Shown here: piece by piece, positions 1-8,427 of the stretch
Layout of the letters: the number at the start of each line of letters is the position of its first letter
How positions within the stretch are numbered: position 1 is the first letter of the stretch
Origin: Brachybacterium sp. P6-10-X1
GTDB taxonomy: Bacteria; Actinomycetota; Actinomycetes; Actinomycetales; Dermabacteraceae
Direction of reading: 5' to 3'
Assembly (NCBI RefSeq): GCF_001969445.1
Contig: NZ_CP017297.1
Location: forward strand, 1 to 64,000
Length of the DNA: 64,000 bases
Program-made: the position numbers and the translations under genes
Notes under the pieces: model-generated
Database searches by the model: none
What the model saw: the letters and a program-made list of their open reading frames with translations, nothing else
Told to the model about the DNA's origin: nothing

Positions 1-49
1 GCAGATCAGTCGACGACGCGTACAGGTGGGACATGGGCGGCACCGATTC

Positions 50-460
50 ATGGGACTCGGCGGGTGGGAGTTCGTCATCCTGCTGGTCGTGTTCCTGGTG
101 GTCGTCGGCCCGCAGCGCCTCCCGGATCTCACGCGGCAGCTCGTGCAGTGGGTGCGTCAGGCCCGACGCTGGGTCGACGACTCGCGGGCCACCGTCGAGG
201 ACGAGATGGGCATCGCGATGGAGGATCTGCGCAAGTACGATCCCCGCCAGTACGACCCCCGGCGCATCATCCGCGAGGCCTGGGGCGACACGGATCTCGA
301 GGAGCTCCTGCCGGACAAGGAATCGCTGTCGATCGCCACCGGCGCGGGGGCCGCCGGCGCCGCGAAGAAGGCCGCGCACGGGAAGAAGGGCGGCAAGGGC
401 GCACAGGACGCCAAGGGTCAGGGCCCGAAGCGGGCGCCCTTCGACCCCGAGGCCACCTGA
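50..460 (+). CDS. tatB: Sec-independent protein translocase subunit TatB
   Basis: TatB is the receptor-side component of the twin-arginine export machinery in the cytoplasmic membrane. The protein opens with a single hydrophobic helix (about residues 4-16) followed by the Gly-Pro-Gln-Arg-Leu-Pro hinge and an amphipathic helix rich in Arg/Gln, then a charged tail ending in a Lys/Gly/Ala-rich stretch. The ATG at 50 gives the usual MG..GWE start directly before the membrane helix; an in-frame GTG at 26 would add eight unlikely residues, and neither has a strong ribosome binding site. The length (136 aa) fits the family. The gene converges on mrp. TatB rather than TatA is chosen for the longer charged tail and the mrp neighbourhood, which matches mycobacterial order. 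Confidence 0.9.
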   Translation: MGLGGWEFVILLVVFLVVVGPQRLPDLTRQLVQWVRQARRWVDDSRATVEDEMGIAMEDLRKYDPRQYDPRRIIREAWGDTDLEELLPDKESLSIATGAGAAGAAKKAAHGKKGGKGAQDAKGQGPKRAPFDPEAT

Positions 461-489
461 GCGGTCCGGCACCGGCCGGCTGTCCGCTC
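459..489. terminator. Imperfect hairpin between tatB and mrp
   Basis: Outer arms GAGCGG/CCGCTC and inner arms CCGGC/GCCGG enclose a four-base loop, with small unpaired bases between the two stems. It overlaps the tatB stop codon and lies ten bases from the mrp stop, so it could end transcription from both convergent genes. There is no U-tract, so the call is tentative. Confidence 0.4.
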
Positions 490-499
490 GGGGCCGCTG

Positions 500-1654
500 T
501 CAGCTCCGCGCCACGCTCAGCGGCAGCTTCATGCCCCCGAGGCCGCGCGGCCGGTTCACCAGCGAGCGGGCGATGCCCTGCAGCGCCGCCGTGGTCGGCG
601 AGTCCGGATCCGAGGTGACCAGTGGCGTCCCCTGATCGGAACCCTCGCGCAGCGCCGGGTCCAGGCCGACCCGGCCCAGCACCGGCACGTCGTGGCCCAC
701 GGCCTCGCCGAGGGTCGCGGCCACCCGGTCACCGCCCCCGGTGCCGAAGACGTCCATCACGGAGCCGTCCGGCAGGGTCAGCCCCGCCATGTTCTCGACC
801 ACCCCGGCGATCTCCTGCTCGGTCGAGGCGGCGAGCGAGCCGACCCGCTCGGCGACCGAGGCCGCCGACTGCTGCGGCGTCGTCACCACGACCATCTTCG
901 CGCCCGGCAGCAGTTGGGCGACCGAGATCGCGACGTCCCCGGTGCCCGGTGGCAGGTCCAGCAGCAGCACGTCGAGGTCGCCCCAGTACACGTCGGAGGC
1001 GAACTGCTCGATCGCCCGGTGCATCTTGGGCCCGCGCCACACCACGGCCTGCCCCTCGGGCACGAACATGCCGATGCTCATCACCGCCACGCCATGGGCC
1101 GTCGGCGGCATCAGCAGGTCGGAGACCTTGGTGGGCTGATCGGAGATGCCGAACATACCGGGCATCGAGAAGCCGTGGATGTCGGCGTCGATGACGCCCA
1201 CCCGCAGGCCGTCCGCCGCCATCGCCGCCGCCAGATTCGCGGTCACCGTGGACTTGCCGACCCCGCCCTTGCCGGAGGAGACGGCGAAGACTCGGGTCAG
1301 CGAGCCGGGCTGGTTGAAGGGGATCTCGCGGCGTCCCTCGCGCAGCTGCGCGGTCAGCGCGCGCCGCTGCTGTTCGGTCATGGACCCCGTCTCGACCTCG
1401 ACCCGGTTCAGCCCCGGCACGGTCGCGGTCGCCTCGGCGGTGTCGCGCTCGATGCGACCCCGCATCGGGCAGCCCTCGATGGTCAGCAGCACCCTGACCC
1501 GGGCGGTGCCGTCCTCGTCGACGCTCACCTCGTCGACCATCCCCAGCTCGGTGATCGGTTTGTGGATCTCGGGGTCGATCACCGCCGTCAGGGCCTCGTG
1601 GATCCGGGCGACGCGGTCATCGGTGGTGTGCTCTGGGCGCTCTGTCGTGCTCAC
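500..1654 (-). CDS. mrp: Mrp/ApbC family P-loop ATPase, iron-sulfur carrier type
   Basis: The protein combines an N-terminal MIP18/DUF59 domain (about residues 10-90, with DPEIHKPITELGMVDEV) and a Mrp/NBP35 ATPase domain carrying the deviant Walker A motif SSGKGGVGKST near residue 130. Family members bind and hand over Fe-S clusters in the cytosol. The CxxC pair that many Mrp proteins use for the bridging cluster is absent: the position after the conserved ENM reads GLTLPDG, as I recall for other actinobacterial Mrp proteins. This makes direct cluster binding uncertain. It is the last gene of the operon pepP - MgtE-N/CBS - DUF1003 - mrp and overlaps the DUF1003 stop by four bases (ATG/TGA coupling). 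Confidence 0.9.
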   Translation of the reverse strand: MSTTERPEHTTDDRVARIHEALTAVIDPEIHKPITELGMVDEVSVDEDGTARVRVLLTIEGCPMRGRIERDTAEATATVPGLNRVEVETGSMTEQQRRALTAQLREGRREIPFNQPGSLTRVFAVSSGKGGVGKSTVTANLAAAMAADGLRVGVIDADIHGFSMPGMFGISDQPTKVSDLLMPPTAHGVAVMSIGMFVPEGQAVVWRGPKMHRAIEQFASDVYWGDLDVLLLDLPPGTGDVAISVAQLLPGAKMVVVTTPQQSAASVAERVGSLAASTEQEIAGVVENMAGLTLPDGSVMDVFGTGGGDRVAATLGEAVGHDVPVLGRVGLDPALREGSDQGTPLVTSDPDSPTTAALQGIARSLVNRPRGLGGMKLPLSVARS

Positions 1655-2277
1655 GGTGCGTTCTGCTCCTTCGGGCGGTCGGGGGCGCCGGCGCGCTCCC
1701 GCTCGGTCAGCACCGCCTCGATCTCCTCGCGCAGGATGGTGCGCAGGTCGGCGGCGTCGACCGGGGCGGTCCCGGCGCGCTCGGCGGACGTCTCATCGGT
1801 GGTCTCGAGGTCCTCGAGCAGATCGCGCAGCTCGCCGCGCACGAAGTCGCGGGTGGCGACGTCGTTCAGCGCCAGGCGCAGCGAGGCGATCTCGCGGGTG
1901 ATGAAGTCCGTGGTGGCATGGTTGCGGTCGTTGGATTGGCGGTCCTGCTCGGCCTGGACGCGGTCGCGGTCGTCCTGCCGGTTCTGGGCGAGCAGCAGCA
2001 GGGGAGCCGCGTAGGAGGCCTGCAGCGACAGGATCAGCGTCAGCAGGGTGAAGTTCAGCGCGCGCGGGTCGAACTGTGCCGAGACCGGAGCGAGCGAGTT
2101 CCAGGTCAGCCAGATCGCGCAGAACAGGGTCATCCCGACCAGGAAGGCCGGGGTACCCATCATGCGGGCGAAGCCCTCGGCGCCGCGGCCGAAGGCGTCG
2201 CCGCGCAGCGGGTTGCGCAGCAGGGCGCGGCGCCGGGGCGCGGGGTCGTCGAGCGGCGGCGGACGGTGCTCGGCCAT
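1651..2277 (-). CDS. DUF1003 domain membrane protein
   Basis: A 208-aa protein with two hydrophobic helices (about residues 45-64 and 76-98) linked by a short loop containing an FDPRALNFTLLTLILS-type stretch typical of DUF1003. The C-terminal half is acidic and charged and looks helical. Function of the family is unknown. It sits between an MgtE-N/CBS protein and mrp with a two-base gap upstream and a four-base overlap downstream, so it is translated from the same messenger. The association with the MgtE-like protein suggests a role at the membrane in the same process, but that is inference. Confidence 0.85.
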   Translation of the reverse strand: MAEHRPPPLDDPAPRRRALLRNPLRGDAFGRGAEGFARMMGTPAFLVGMTLFCAIWLTWNSLAPVSAQFDPRALNFTLLTLILSLQASYAAPLLLLAQNRQDDRDRVQAEQDRQSNDRNHATTDFITREIASLRLALNDVATRDFVRGELRDLLEDLETTDETSAERAGTAPVDAADLRTILREEIEAVLTERERAGAPDRPKEQNAP

Positions 2278-2279
2278 GC

Positions 2280-3608
2280 TCAGCCCTCCTTCGCGTCGTC
2301 ACGGGCGGTGGCCCGGGCGATCTGCGAGAGGTCGATCTGGCCGGTGGTCGGCACCGGCTCGTCCTGCTCGCGCCAGTCGTCGGGCAGCATGTGGTCCAGC
2401 ACGTCGTCGACCGTGACCGCGCCCAGCAGGCGCCCGTCCTCGTCGATCACCGGGATCGAGACCAGGTTGTAGGTGGCCATCTCCCGGGTCACGCCGGACA
2501 GCGGGGCCGTCGGCGGCACGGCGACCTTGTCCGCGTCGAGGATCTCGCCGACGGGACGGTCCGGGCGCTCCCGCAGCAGCTGCTGGAAGTGGACGATGCC
2601 CAGCAGACGACCGGTCGGGGTCTCCAACGGGGAGCGGCACACGTGCACCGTCGAGGCGAGCGCCGCGTGCAGCGCCTCCCGGCTGATCATCGCCAGGCAG
2701 TGCGCCACGGGGGTCTCCGGGGCGACGACCAGCGGCTCCGTGGTCATCATGCCGCCGGCGGTGTACTCGTCGTAGGCGAGCAGGCGGCGGACGTCCTCCG
2801 CCTCCTCCGGGGCCATCAGATCCAGCAGCTGAGCGGCGACCTGCTCGGGCAGCTCGCCGACGATGTCGGCGGCGTCGTCGGGGTCCATGACGTCGAGCAC
2901 GTCCGCCGCGCGGGCGGAGTCCAGGCCGGTGACGACCTCGACCCGGACGTCCTCCGGCAGCTCGCCGAGGACGTCGGCCAGACGGTCATCGGCCAGTTCC
3001 CCGGCCAGCTCGATCCGCCGCTTGGAGTCCAGCTCCTGGATGATCTCGCCGAGATCGGCGGGATTGAGGTCCTGGTAGGAAGCGGCCAGCAGGTGCGCGG
3101 ACTGCTCCTCCTGCGTGCCGTACAGCCCGTCGACCTCCGCCTCGGGGACCGTGATCGTCTCCCCGCGCGAGACCAGGCGGCCGAGGGGGCCGCCGCGGCG
3201 GCGACGGCGCAGGTGCAGACGGGAGATCGTCCAGTCCTTGTGCCGGTCCTGGTCCAGGGCGATGTCCAGCACCGTCGCCTCGCCGGAGCCGTCGGAGAGG
3301 GTGACCGCCCGGTCCAGCAGATCGCCGATCACCAGCAGCTCCCCGGTGCGCTTCTCGAAGCGGCGCACGTTGAGCACGCCGGTGGAGATCACCTGGCCCG
3401 GGGAGATCGCGGTGACCCGGGTGACGGGAAGGAACACGCGGCGCTTGGCCGCCACCTCCACCACCAGGCCCACGGCACGCGCCGGCTCCCGCGCCTGCGG
3501 CACCACCACGACGTCGCGCACCGTCGCCACCACGTCCCCGAGCGGGTCGAAGACCGTGGTGCCGGTCAGGCGCGCGGGGTAGAAGCGCGGCTGTGCGGAG
3601 GAGCTCAC
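2280..3608 (-). CDS. MgtE N-terminal and CBS domain protein with PRC-barrel
   Basis: A 442-aa soluble protein. Order of domains: PRC-barrel-like beta domain (about 5-150, including a second barrel with the INSTGVLNVRRFEKRTGE-like strand), an MgtE intracellular N domain made of helical repeats (about 200-300, pattern LADDRLADVLGELPEDVRVEVV), then a CBS pair (about 310-430). The transmembrane domain of true MgtE magnesium channels is missing, so this is the cytosolic sensor half only. The GTG at 3608 overlaps the pepP stop (TGA inside GTGAGC) and is followed immediately by family-typical sequence; the open frame upstream of it lacks homology. A mycobacterial counterpart lies in the same mrp/DUF1003 neighbourhood. 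Ligand and partner are not known. Confidence 0.85.
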   Translation of the reverse strand: MSSSAQPRFYPARLTGTTVFDPLGDVVATVRDVVVVPQAREPARAVGLVVEVAAKRRVFLPVTRVTAISPGQVISTGVLNVRRFEKRTGELLVIGDLLDRAVTLSDGSGEATVLDIALDQDRHKDWTISRLHLRRRRRGGPLGRLVSRGETITVPEAEVDGLYGTQEEQSAHLLAASYQDLNPADLGEIIQELDSKRRIELAGELADDRLADVLGELPEDVRVEVVTGLDSARAADVLDVMDPDDAADIVGELPEQVAAQLLDLMAPEEAEDVRRLLAYDEYTAGGMMTTEPLVVAPETPVAHCLAMISREALHAALASTVHVCRSPLETPTGRLLGIVHFQQLLRERPDRPVGEILDADKVAVPPTAPLSGVTREMATYNLVSIPVIDEDGRLLGAVTVDDVLDHMLPDDWREQDEPVPTTGQIDLSQIARATARDDAKEG

Positions 3609-5134
3609 CGCCGCAGGCCCGCCATCCAGGCCTCGACGTCCTCGGGGCGGCGGGGCGCGGCGGCCGAGAGGTTCTCCACGCCGTCGGCGGTCACCAGGAC
3701 GTCGTCCTCGATGCGCACGCCGATCCCGCGCAGCTCCTCGGGCACCAGCAGATCGTTCTCCTTGAAATACAGACCGGGCTCGATGGTGAAGACCATCCCG
3801 GGCTCCAGCTCCGCGTCGAGATACATCTCGCGGCGCGCCTGCGCGCAATCGTGCACGTCCATGCCCAGGTGATGGCTGGTGCCGTGCGGCATCCAGCGGC
3901 GGTGCCACTGTCCCTCGGGGGCGAGGGACTCCGCGGCGGTGCCGGGCAGCAGTCCCCACTGCTCCAGGTGGCCGGCGAGGACCTCCATCGCCGCGGCGTG
4001 CAGCTCGCGGAAGCGCAGCCCGGGACGGGCCACGGCGAAGGCCGCGTCGGCCGCCTCCAGCACGGCGGAGTAGACCCGGCGCTGGACGGGGGAGAAGGTG
4101 CCCGAGACCGGCAGGGTGCGGGTGACGTCGGCGGTGTACAGCGAGTCGACCTCGACGCCGGCGTCGACCAGCACCAGTTCGTCGGCGCGGACGGGCCCGT
4201 CGTTGCGGATCCAGTGCAGCGTGCAGGCGTGGTCGCCGGCGGCGGCGATCGTGTCGTAGCCGACGCCGTTGCCGTCCGCTCGTGCGGTGGCCGCGAAGAC
4301 GCCCTCGATGATCCGCTCGCCGCGGGGATGGTCGACCGCCGCGGGCAGATGGCCGATGACGTCCTCGAAGCCGCGGATCGTCGCGGCGACCGCCTCCCGC
4401 ATCTGAGCGATCTCGTAGCCGTCCTTGACCAGCCGCTGCTCGCTGGCGGCCTCCTTCAGCGCGGCGTGGGCCGCGGCGGCCTCGTCCCCGCCCGGCAGGC
4501 CGTTCTGGGTGCGGATCTCGTCGACCATCGCCTCCACGGCGGCGTCCACGCCCGGCATGATCGCCAGCGACAGCTGCGCCCCGACGTCCTTGGCGAGATG
4601 GTCGCGCAGCTCATCGATGTGGCGCACCTCGATGCCCAGGCGCTGTGAGGCCTCGGCCACGGTCGGGCGGCGGCCCACCCACATCTCGCCGTAGCGGGCG
4701 TCGGCGTAGAACTCGGCGGTGTCGAAGCCGGCGCGGGGACGGAAGAAGTAGACCGCCTCCGACCGTCCGGGATCCTCCGCCGAGGGCTCGACGACCAGCA
4801 CGCTGTCGGGCTCCTCGTCGGTGCCCAGCCCCGCGTAGTACGCGAAGGCCGTGTCCGGGCGGAAGGGATAGTCCGTGTCGTTGGAACGGACCTTCAGCAC
4901 CCCGGCCGGCAGCACCAGCCGCGTCGCCCCGAGCGTGCGCACCAGCGCGTCTCGACGGGCCGGCGTGACGTCCGCGGCCGCGCGGCGCTCGGCGTCCGGA
5001 ACGGTCTCGTCCCAGCCCGAGGCGATGAACTCGCGGAACGCCGCATTCGTGGGGCGCTGGCTGCGCGAATCCCCGCGGGAGGCGAGGTCCTTGCTGAGGT
5101 CCTTGGGGCTGGTGTCGGTGTTCTCGGTGCTCAC
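3605..5134 (-). CDS. pepP: Xaa-Pro aminopeptidase (M24B)
   Basis: A 509-aa creatinase-fold metallopeptidase that removes N-terminal residues preceding proline. An aminopeptidase P N-terminal domain covers about residues 45-190; the catalytic pita-bread domain follows. Metal ligands are visible in order: Asp in LVDAGVEVDSLYTADVTRT (two Asp), His in HGTSHHLGMDVHD, Glu in FTIEPGLYF and Glu in GVRIEDDVLVT. It is the first gene of the minus-strand operon and is divergent from the PHP gene, with 37 bases between the start codons that must hold both promoters. No signal peptide is seen, so it should be cytosolic. Confidence 0.93.
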   Translation of the reverse strand: MSTENTDTSPKDLSKDLASRGDSRSQRPTNAAFREFIASGWDETVPDAERRAAADVTPARRDALVRTLGATRLVLPAGVLKVRSNDTDYPFRPDTAFAYYAGLGTDEEPDSVLVVEPSAEDPGRSEAVYFFRPRAGFDTAEFYADARYGEMWVGRRPTVAEASQRLGIEVRHIDELRDHLAKDVGAQLSLAIMPGVDAAVEAMVDEIRTQNGLPGGDEAAAAHAALKEAASEQRLVKDGYEIAQMREAVAATIRGFEDVIGHLPAAVDHPRGERIIEGVFAATARADGNGVGYDTIAAAGDHACTLHWIRNDGPVRADELVLVDAGVEVDSLYTADVTRTLPVSGTFSPVQRRVYSAVLEAADAAFAVARPGLRFRELHAAAMEVLAGHLEQWGLLPGTAAESLAPEGQWHRRWMPHGTSHHLGMDVHDCAQARREMYLDAELEPGMVFTIEPGLYFKENDLLVPEELRGIGVRIEDDVLVTADGVENLSAAAPRRPEDVEAWMAGLRR

Positions 5135-5171
5135 CCCTCGATGGTCTCACGCCGCGGTCTACCCTGGGCCT

Positions 5172-6032
5172 ATGAGTGAGCGCATCGACCTGCACACCCA
5201 TTCGTCGTGGTCGGACGGCACGTGCGGTGTCGACGAGCTGCTGCACCGTGCCCGGCGGGCGCAGCTGGACGTGCTGGCCCTGACCGATCACGACACGATC
5301 GCCGGCTGGGCGGAGCTGCCGCGGGCCGTCGCCGCGACCGGGGTCGCCGTGGTGCCCGGCATCGAGGTCTCCGCCGAGCACGAGAGCCTCAGCGTCCACG
5401 TGCTCGCCCTGCTGGTGGAGTCCGACGCGGACTCCGAGCTGGCCCGGGAGATGGCGCGGGCCCGCCGCTCCCGGATCGACCGGGCGCGTTCCATGGTCGA
5501 GCTGATCGCGGCCGACCATCCGATCACCTGGGAGGACGTGCGCGCCAAGGCCGCCGGGGAGACGACCGTGATCGGGCGCCCGCACATCGCCGACGCCCTC
5601 GTCGCCCGCGGGGCCATCCCGGATCGTTCGGCGGCGTTCGAGGAGATCCTGAGTCCTTCGGGCCCGTACTACGTGCCCTACTACGCGCCGGGCCCGGTGC
5701 AGGCCGTGCGCGCGATCCGCGAGGCCGGCGGGGTGGCGATCGTGGCGCATCCCGGATCGGTCACCCGGGACGCGGACCTGCCCGTGGACCTGCTCGAGGA
5801 GATGGTGGGCGCGGGGCTGGCCGGGATCGAGGTCGATCATCGCGAGCACGACGAGACCGAGCGCGCCCGGCTGCGGGACTTCGCCACCACCCATGATCTG
5901 CTGATCACGGGCGGCAGCGACTACCATGGCGCGGGCAAACCCAACCGGCTCGGGGAGAACCTCACGCAGCCGGACGTCCTGGCCGCGATCACCCACCGCG
6001 CCACGAGCAGCACCGAGGTCATCCATCCGTGA
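5172..6032 (+). CDS. PHP domain phosphoesterase
   Basis: A 286-aa stand-alone PHP protein. Motif I HTHSSWSDG and DHDT motif near residues 7-45 supply metal ligands; further His/Asp ligands occur in AHPG, DHREHD and GSDYHG near the C-terminus. Related proteins are 3',5'-nucleotidases or AMP phosphatases such as RnaAM/TrpH, so hydrolysis of small RNAs or nucleotide bisphosphates is the best guess. The ATG at 5172 directly precedes the conserved SERIDLHTHS start. The last codon overlaps the GTG start of marC (GTGA), so the two are coupled. Confidence 0.88.
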   Translation: MSERIDLHTHSSWSDGTCGVDELLHRARRAQLDVLALTDHDTIAGWAELPRAVAATGVAVVPGIEVSAEHESLSVHVLALLVESDADSELAREMARARRSRIDRARSMVELIAADHPITWEDVRAKAAGETTVIGRPHIADALVARGAIPDRSAAFEEILSPSGPYYVPYYAPGPVQAVRAIREAGGVAIVAHPGSVTRDADLPVDLLEEMVGAGLAGIEVDHREHDETERARLRDFATTHDLLITGGSDYHGAGKPNRLGENLTQPDVLAAITHRATSSTEVIHP

Positions 6033-6658
6033 ACCTGGTCGACTTCAGCTTCCTCACGGGAGTGTTCGTCACCCTCTTCGTCATCATCGACCCTCCGGGC
6101 ACCGTCCCCATCTTCCTCTCGCTGACCAGCACCTTCACCGCGAAGCAGCGGTCACGGGCAGCACTGGTCGCGGTCGGTGTCGCGGTGCTGATCATCTCCG
6201 TGTTCGCCCTGTTCGGGCAGTTCATCCTCGAGTACATGCACATCTCGCTGCCGGCGCTGCAGTTCTCCGGGGGTCTGCTGCTGCTGATCGTCGCCCTCCA
6301 GCTGCTGGCCGGCAAGGAGGACGAGATGGGAGCGAGCGAGGGCGTCAACGTGGCCCTGGTGCCGCTGGGCACCCCGCTGCTGGGCGGTCCGGGCGCGATC
6401 GTGGCCGTGATGCTCTTCGTGCAGCAGACCGGCGGGGAGGCCGCCCGCATCGGTTCCCTGGTCCTGGCCATGGGCCTGCTCGCGGTGACCATGTATCTCG
6501 CCATGCGCTTCGCGGGCGTCATCGCCCGGGTGCTCGGCGACGGCGGGGTCACCCTGGTCACCCGCATCTCCGGCGTCCTGCTGGCGGCGATCAGCACCCA
6601 GATGATCTTCGACGCCGTGCGGGCCTTCCTCACCGAGTGGGGGATCGTGGCCGGATGA
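6029..6658 (+). CDS. MarC family integral membrane protein
   Basis: A 209-aa protein with six hydrophobic segments, opening with the family signature FVTLFVIIDPPGTVPIFLSL. MarC/UPF0056 proteins were once linked to multiple antibiotic resistance but this was later not supported; transport of amino acids is reported for some archaeal relatives. Here the substrate cannot be told from sequence. The GTG start overlaps the stop of the PHP gene, which suggests a two-gene unit that ends at the strong hairpin directly downstream. Confidence 0.87.
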   Translation: MNLVDFSFLTGVFVTLFVIIDPPGTVPIFLSLTSTFTAKQRSRAALVAVGVAVLIISVFALFGQFILEYMHISLPALQFSGGLLLLIVALQLLAGKEDEMGASEGVNVALVPLGTPLLGGPGAIVAVMLFVQQTGGEAARIGSLVLAMGLLAVTMYLAMRFAGVIARVLGDGGVTLVTRISGVLLAAISTQMIFDAVRAFLTEWGIVAG

Positions 6659-6698
6659 GACCGGCGCCCGGGATCCGTGGGGATCCCGGGCGCCGGTC
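6659..6698. terminator. Perfect 18-bp bidirectional terminator hairpin
   Basis: Two perfect 18-base arms (6659-6676 and 6681-6698) flank a GTGG loop. It begins immediately after the marC stop codon and ends 22 bases from the stop of the convergent helicase gene, so one hairpin can serve both strands. No clear U-run follows on either side, as is common in high-GC actinobacteria. Confidence 0.8.
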
Positions 6699-6720
6699 GT
6701 CCGTTCTGCGGTGCTGACCC

Positions 6721-8361
6721 TCAGCCCTCCTGGCCGCCGCCGGAGCGGCCGCCGCGGCCGCGACCCCCTCGGGAGCGGCGGCGACGCGGCGAGGAGGATC
6801 CCTCGGAGGAGGCTCCGCTCGTCGTCTCCTCGCTGACCACTTCGCCGTGCACCCGCCGGGTGCGGGACCGGCTGCGCTGACGGCGCGGACGCTCGGCATC
6901 GCCCTCGCCGCGCTGGGGGCGCTCGCGACGCGCGTCGCCGCGGCCGCCGTCGCGGCCGCCGCTGCGCCCGCCTCGCCCGCCGCGGCCGTCCTCACGAGCG
7001 CCCCGACCGGCATGGTCGGGGCCGCCGAGGTCCTCGATCCTCTCCGCGTCGAGACCATCGCGGGTGCGCTTGTCCTTCGGCAGCGTGCCCTTGGACCCGG
7101 CGGGGATGTCGAGCTCGGTGAAGAGGTGCTCCGAGGTGGAGTAGGTCTCCACGGCTTCGGCGGACTCCAGTCCCAGCTGTCGGGCGATGAGCCCCCAGCG
7201 GGCCAGGTCCTCCCAGTCGACGAAGGTCACCGCGGTGCCCTTCTTGCCGGCGCGGCCGGTGCGACCCGTGCGGTGCAGGTACGTCTTGTCGTCGTCCGGG
7301 CAGTTCCAGTTCACCACGTGGGTGACATCGGTCACGTCGATGCCGCGGGCGGCGACGTCGGTGGCCACGAGCACGTCGATCTTGCCGTTGCGGAAGGCGC
7401 GCAGCGCCTGCTCGCGGGCACCCTGACCGAGGTCCCCGTGCAGCGGGGCGGCGGCGAAGCCGCGGTCGGCGAGGTCGCCCGCCACCCGGTCCGCCTGGCG
7501 CTTGGTGCGCATGAAGATGATCGTCAGCCCGCGCCCGCGGGCCTGGAGCACCCGGGCCATGACCTCGATCTTGTCGAGCTGGTGGGCACGGTAGACGACC
7601 TGCTTGATGTCGGCCTTGGTGCGTGCGCCGTCGTTCGGGTCGTGCGCCCGGATATGGGTGGGCCGGCTCATGAAACGACGGGCCAGGGCCATGATCGGTC
7701 CGGGCATCGTCGCGGAGAACAGCATGGTCTGGCGCGTGGTCGGCACCGCCTGCAGCAGCTTCTCGATGTCCTCGAGGAAGCCGAGGTCGAGCATCTCGTC
7801 GGCCTCGTCGAGCACCGCGGTGCGCACCTGGGACAGGTCCAGGTACTTCTGGCGCATGAGGTCGATCAAGCGCCCGGGGGTGCCCACGACCACCTCGACA
7901 CCCTTCTCGAGGGCCTCGATCTGCGGTTCGTAGGCGCGGCCGCCGTAGACGGTCAGGATGCGCACGGGGCGCTTCGCCGAGGCCGTCTGGAGGTCCGTGG
8001 CGACCTGCACGGCGAGCTCGCGGGTGGGCAGGACCACGAGTGCCTGCGGCGTGCCGATCGGACGGCCGTCGGGGTTGTCCTCCCCGGGGGCGACGGCCGC
8101 CTGCAGCAGCGGGATGCCGAAGCCGAGGGTCTTGCCCGTGCCGGTCTTGGCCTGGCCGATGATGTCGCGGCCGCGCAGGGCGATCGGCAGGGTCATCGAC
8201 TGGATCGGGAACGGATGGATGATCCCCTTGGACGCGAGCGCCTCGACGATGTCCTCACGGACGTCGAAATCGGCGAAGGTCTGCTCGGGGGTGCCGGAGC
8301 TCTGCTCGACGGCGGGGGAGGCCGACGCGGCCTCCTCGGTGTGCGGGATGGTTTCAGGCAC
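6721..8361 (-). CDS. DEAD-box RNA helicase with RG-rich tail
   Basis: A 546-aa DEAD-box ATP-dependent RNA helicase of the DeaD/RhlE/CsdA type, involved in rRNA maturation or RNA unwinding. Motifs in order: F upstream of the Q-motif region (PFPIQSMTLP), AKTGTGKT, PTRELAVQV, TPGR, DEADE, SAT, the IFMRT segment, TDVAARGID and HRTGRTGRAGKKG. After about residue 430 the chain becomes low-complexity, with repeated RGG/GGR, SR and RR blocks (GRGGRGGRSGGRDGGRG-type), which usually gives nonspecific RNA binding. The final 30 residues repeat the GR-rich pattern after a Ser/Glu-rich spacer. Confidence 0.93.
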   Translation of the reverse strand: MPETIPHTEEAASASPAVEQSSGTPEQTFADFDVREDIVEALASKGIIHPFPIQSMTLPIALRGRDIIGQAKTGTGKTLGFGIPLLQAAVAPGEDNPDGRPIGTPQALVVLPTRELAVQVATDLQTASAKRPVRILTVYGGRAYEPQIEALEKGVEVVVGTPGRLIDLMRQKYLDLSQVRTAVLDEADEMLDLGFLEDIEKLLQAVPTTRQTMLFSATMPGPIMALARRFMSRPTHIRAHDPNDGARTKADIKQVVYRAHQLDKIEVMARVLQARGRGLTIIFMRTKRQADRVAGDLADRGFAAAPLHGDLGQGAREQALRAFRNGKIDVLVATDVAARGIDVTDVTHVVNWNCPDDDKTYLHRTGRTGRAGKKGTAVTFVDWEDLARWGLIARQLGLESAEAVETYSTSEHLFTELDIPAGSKGTLPKDKRTRDGLDAERIEDLGGPDHAGRGAREDGRGGRGGRSGGRDGGRGDARRERPQRGEGDAERPRRQRSRSRTRRVHGEVVSEETTSGASSEGSSSPRRRRSRGGRGRGGRSGGGQEG

Positions 8362-8400
8362 CGTTCAACTCTCTGATCATGGGTAGTCCTAGCCATGGTA

Positions 8401-8420
8401 GCCCCCGGCGCGGCGGGGGC
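8401..8420 (-). terminator. Short GC hairpin downstream of the metallophosphoesterase
   Basis: Seven-base arms GCCCCCG/CGGGGGC with a six-base loop, lying between the stop of the metallophosphoesterase gene (8428) and the start of the helicase gene (8361). It may separate the two minus-strand transcription units. Confidence 0.4.
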
Positions 8421-8427
8421 CGGGAGG

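Noticed and set aside
2280..3608. Functional MgtE magnesium channel
   Set aside because: MgtE-N and CBS domains are present but no membrane helices follow; the chain ends after the CBS pair.
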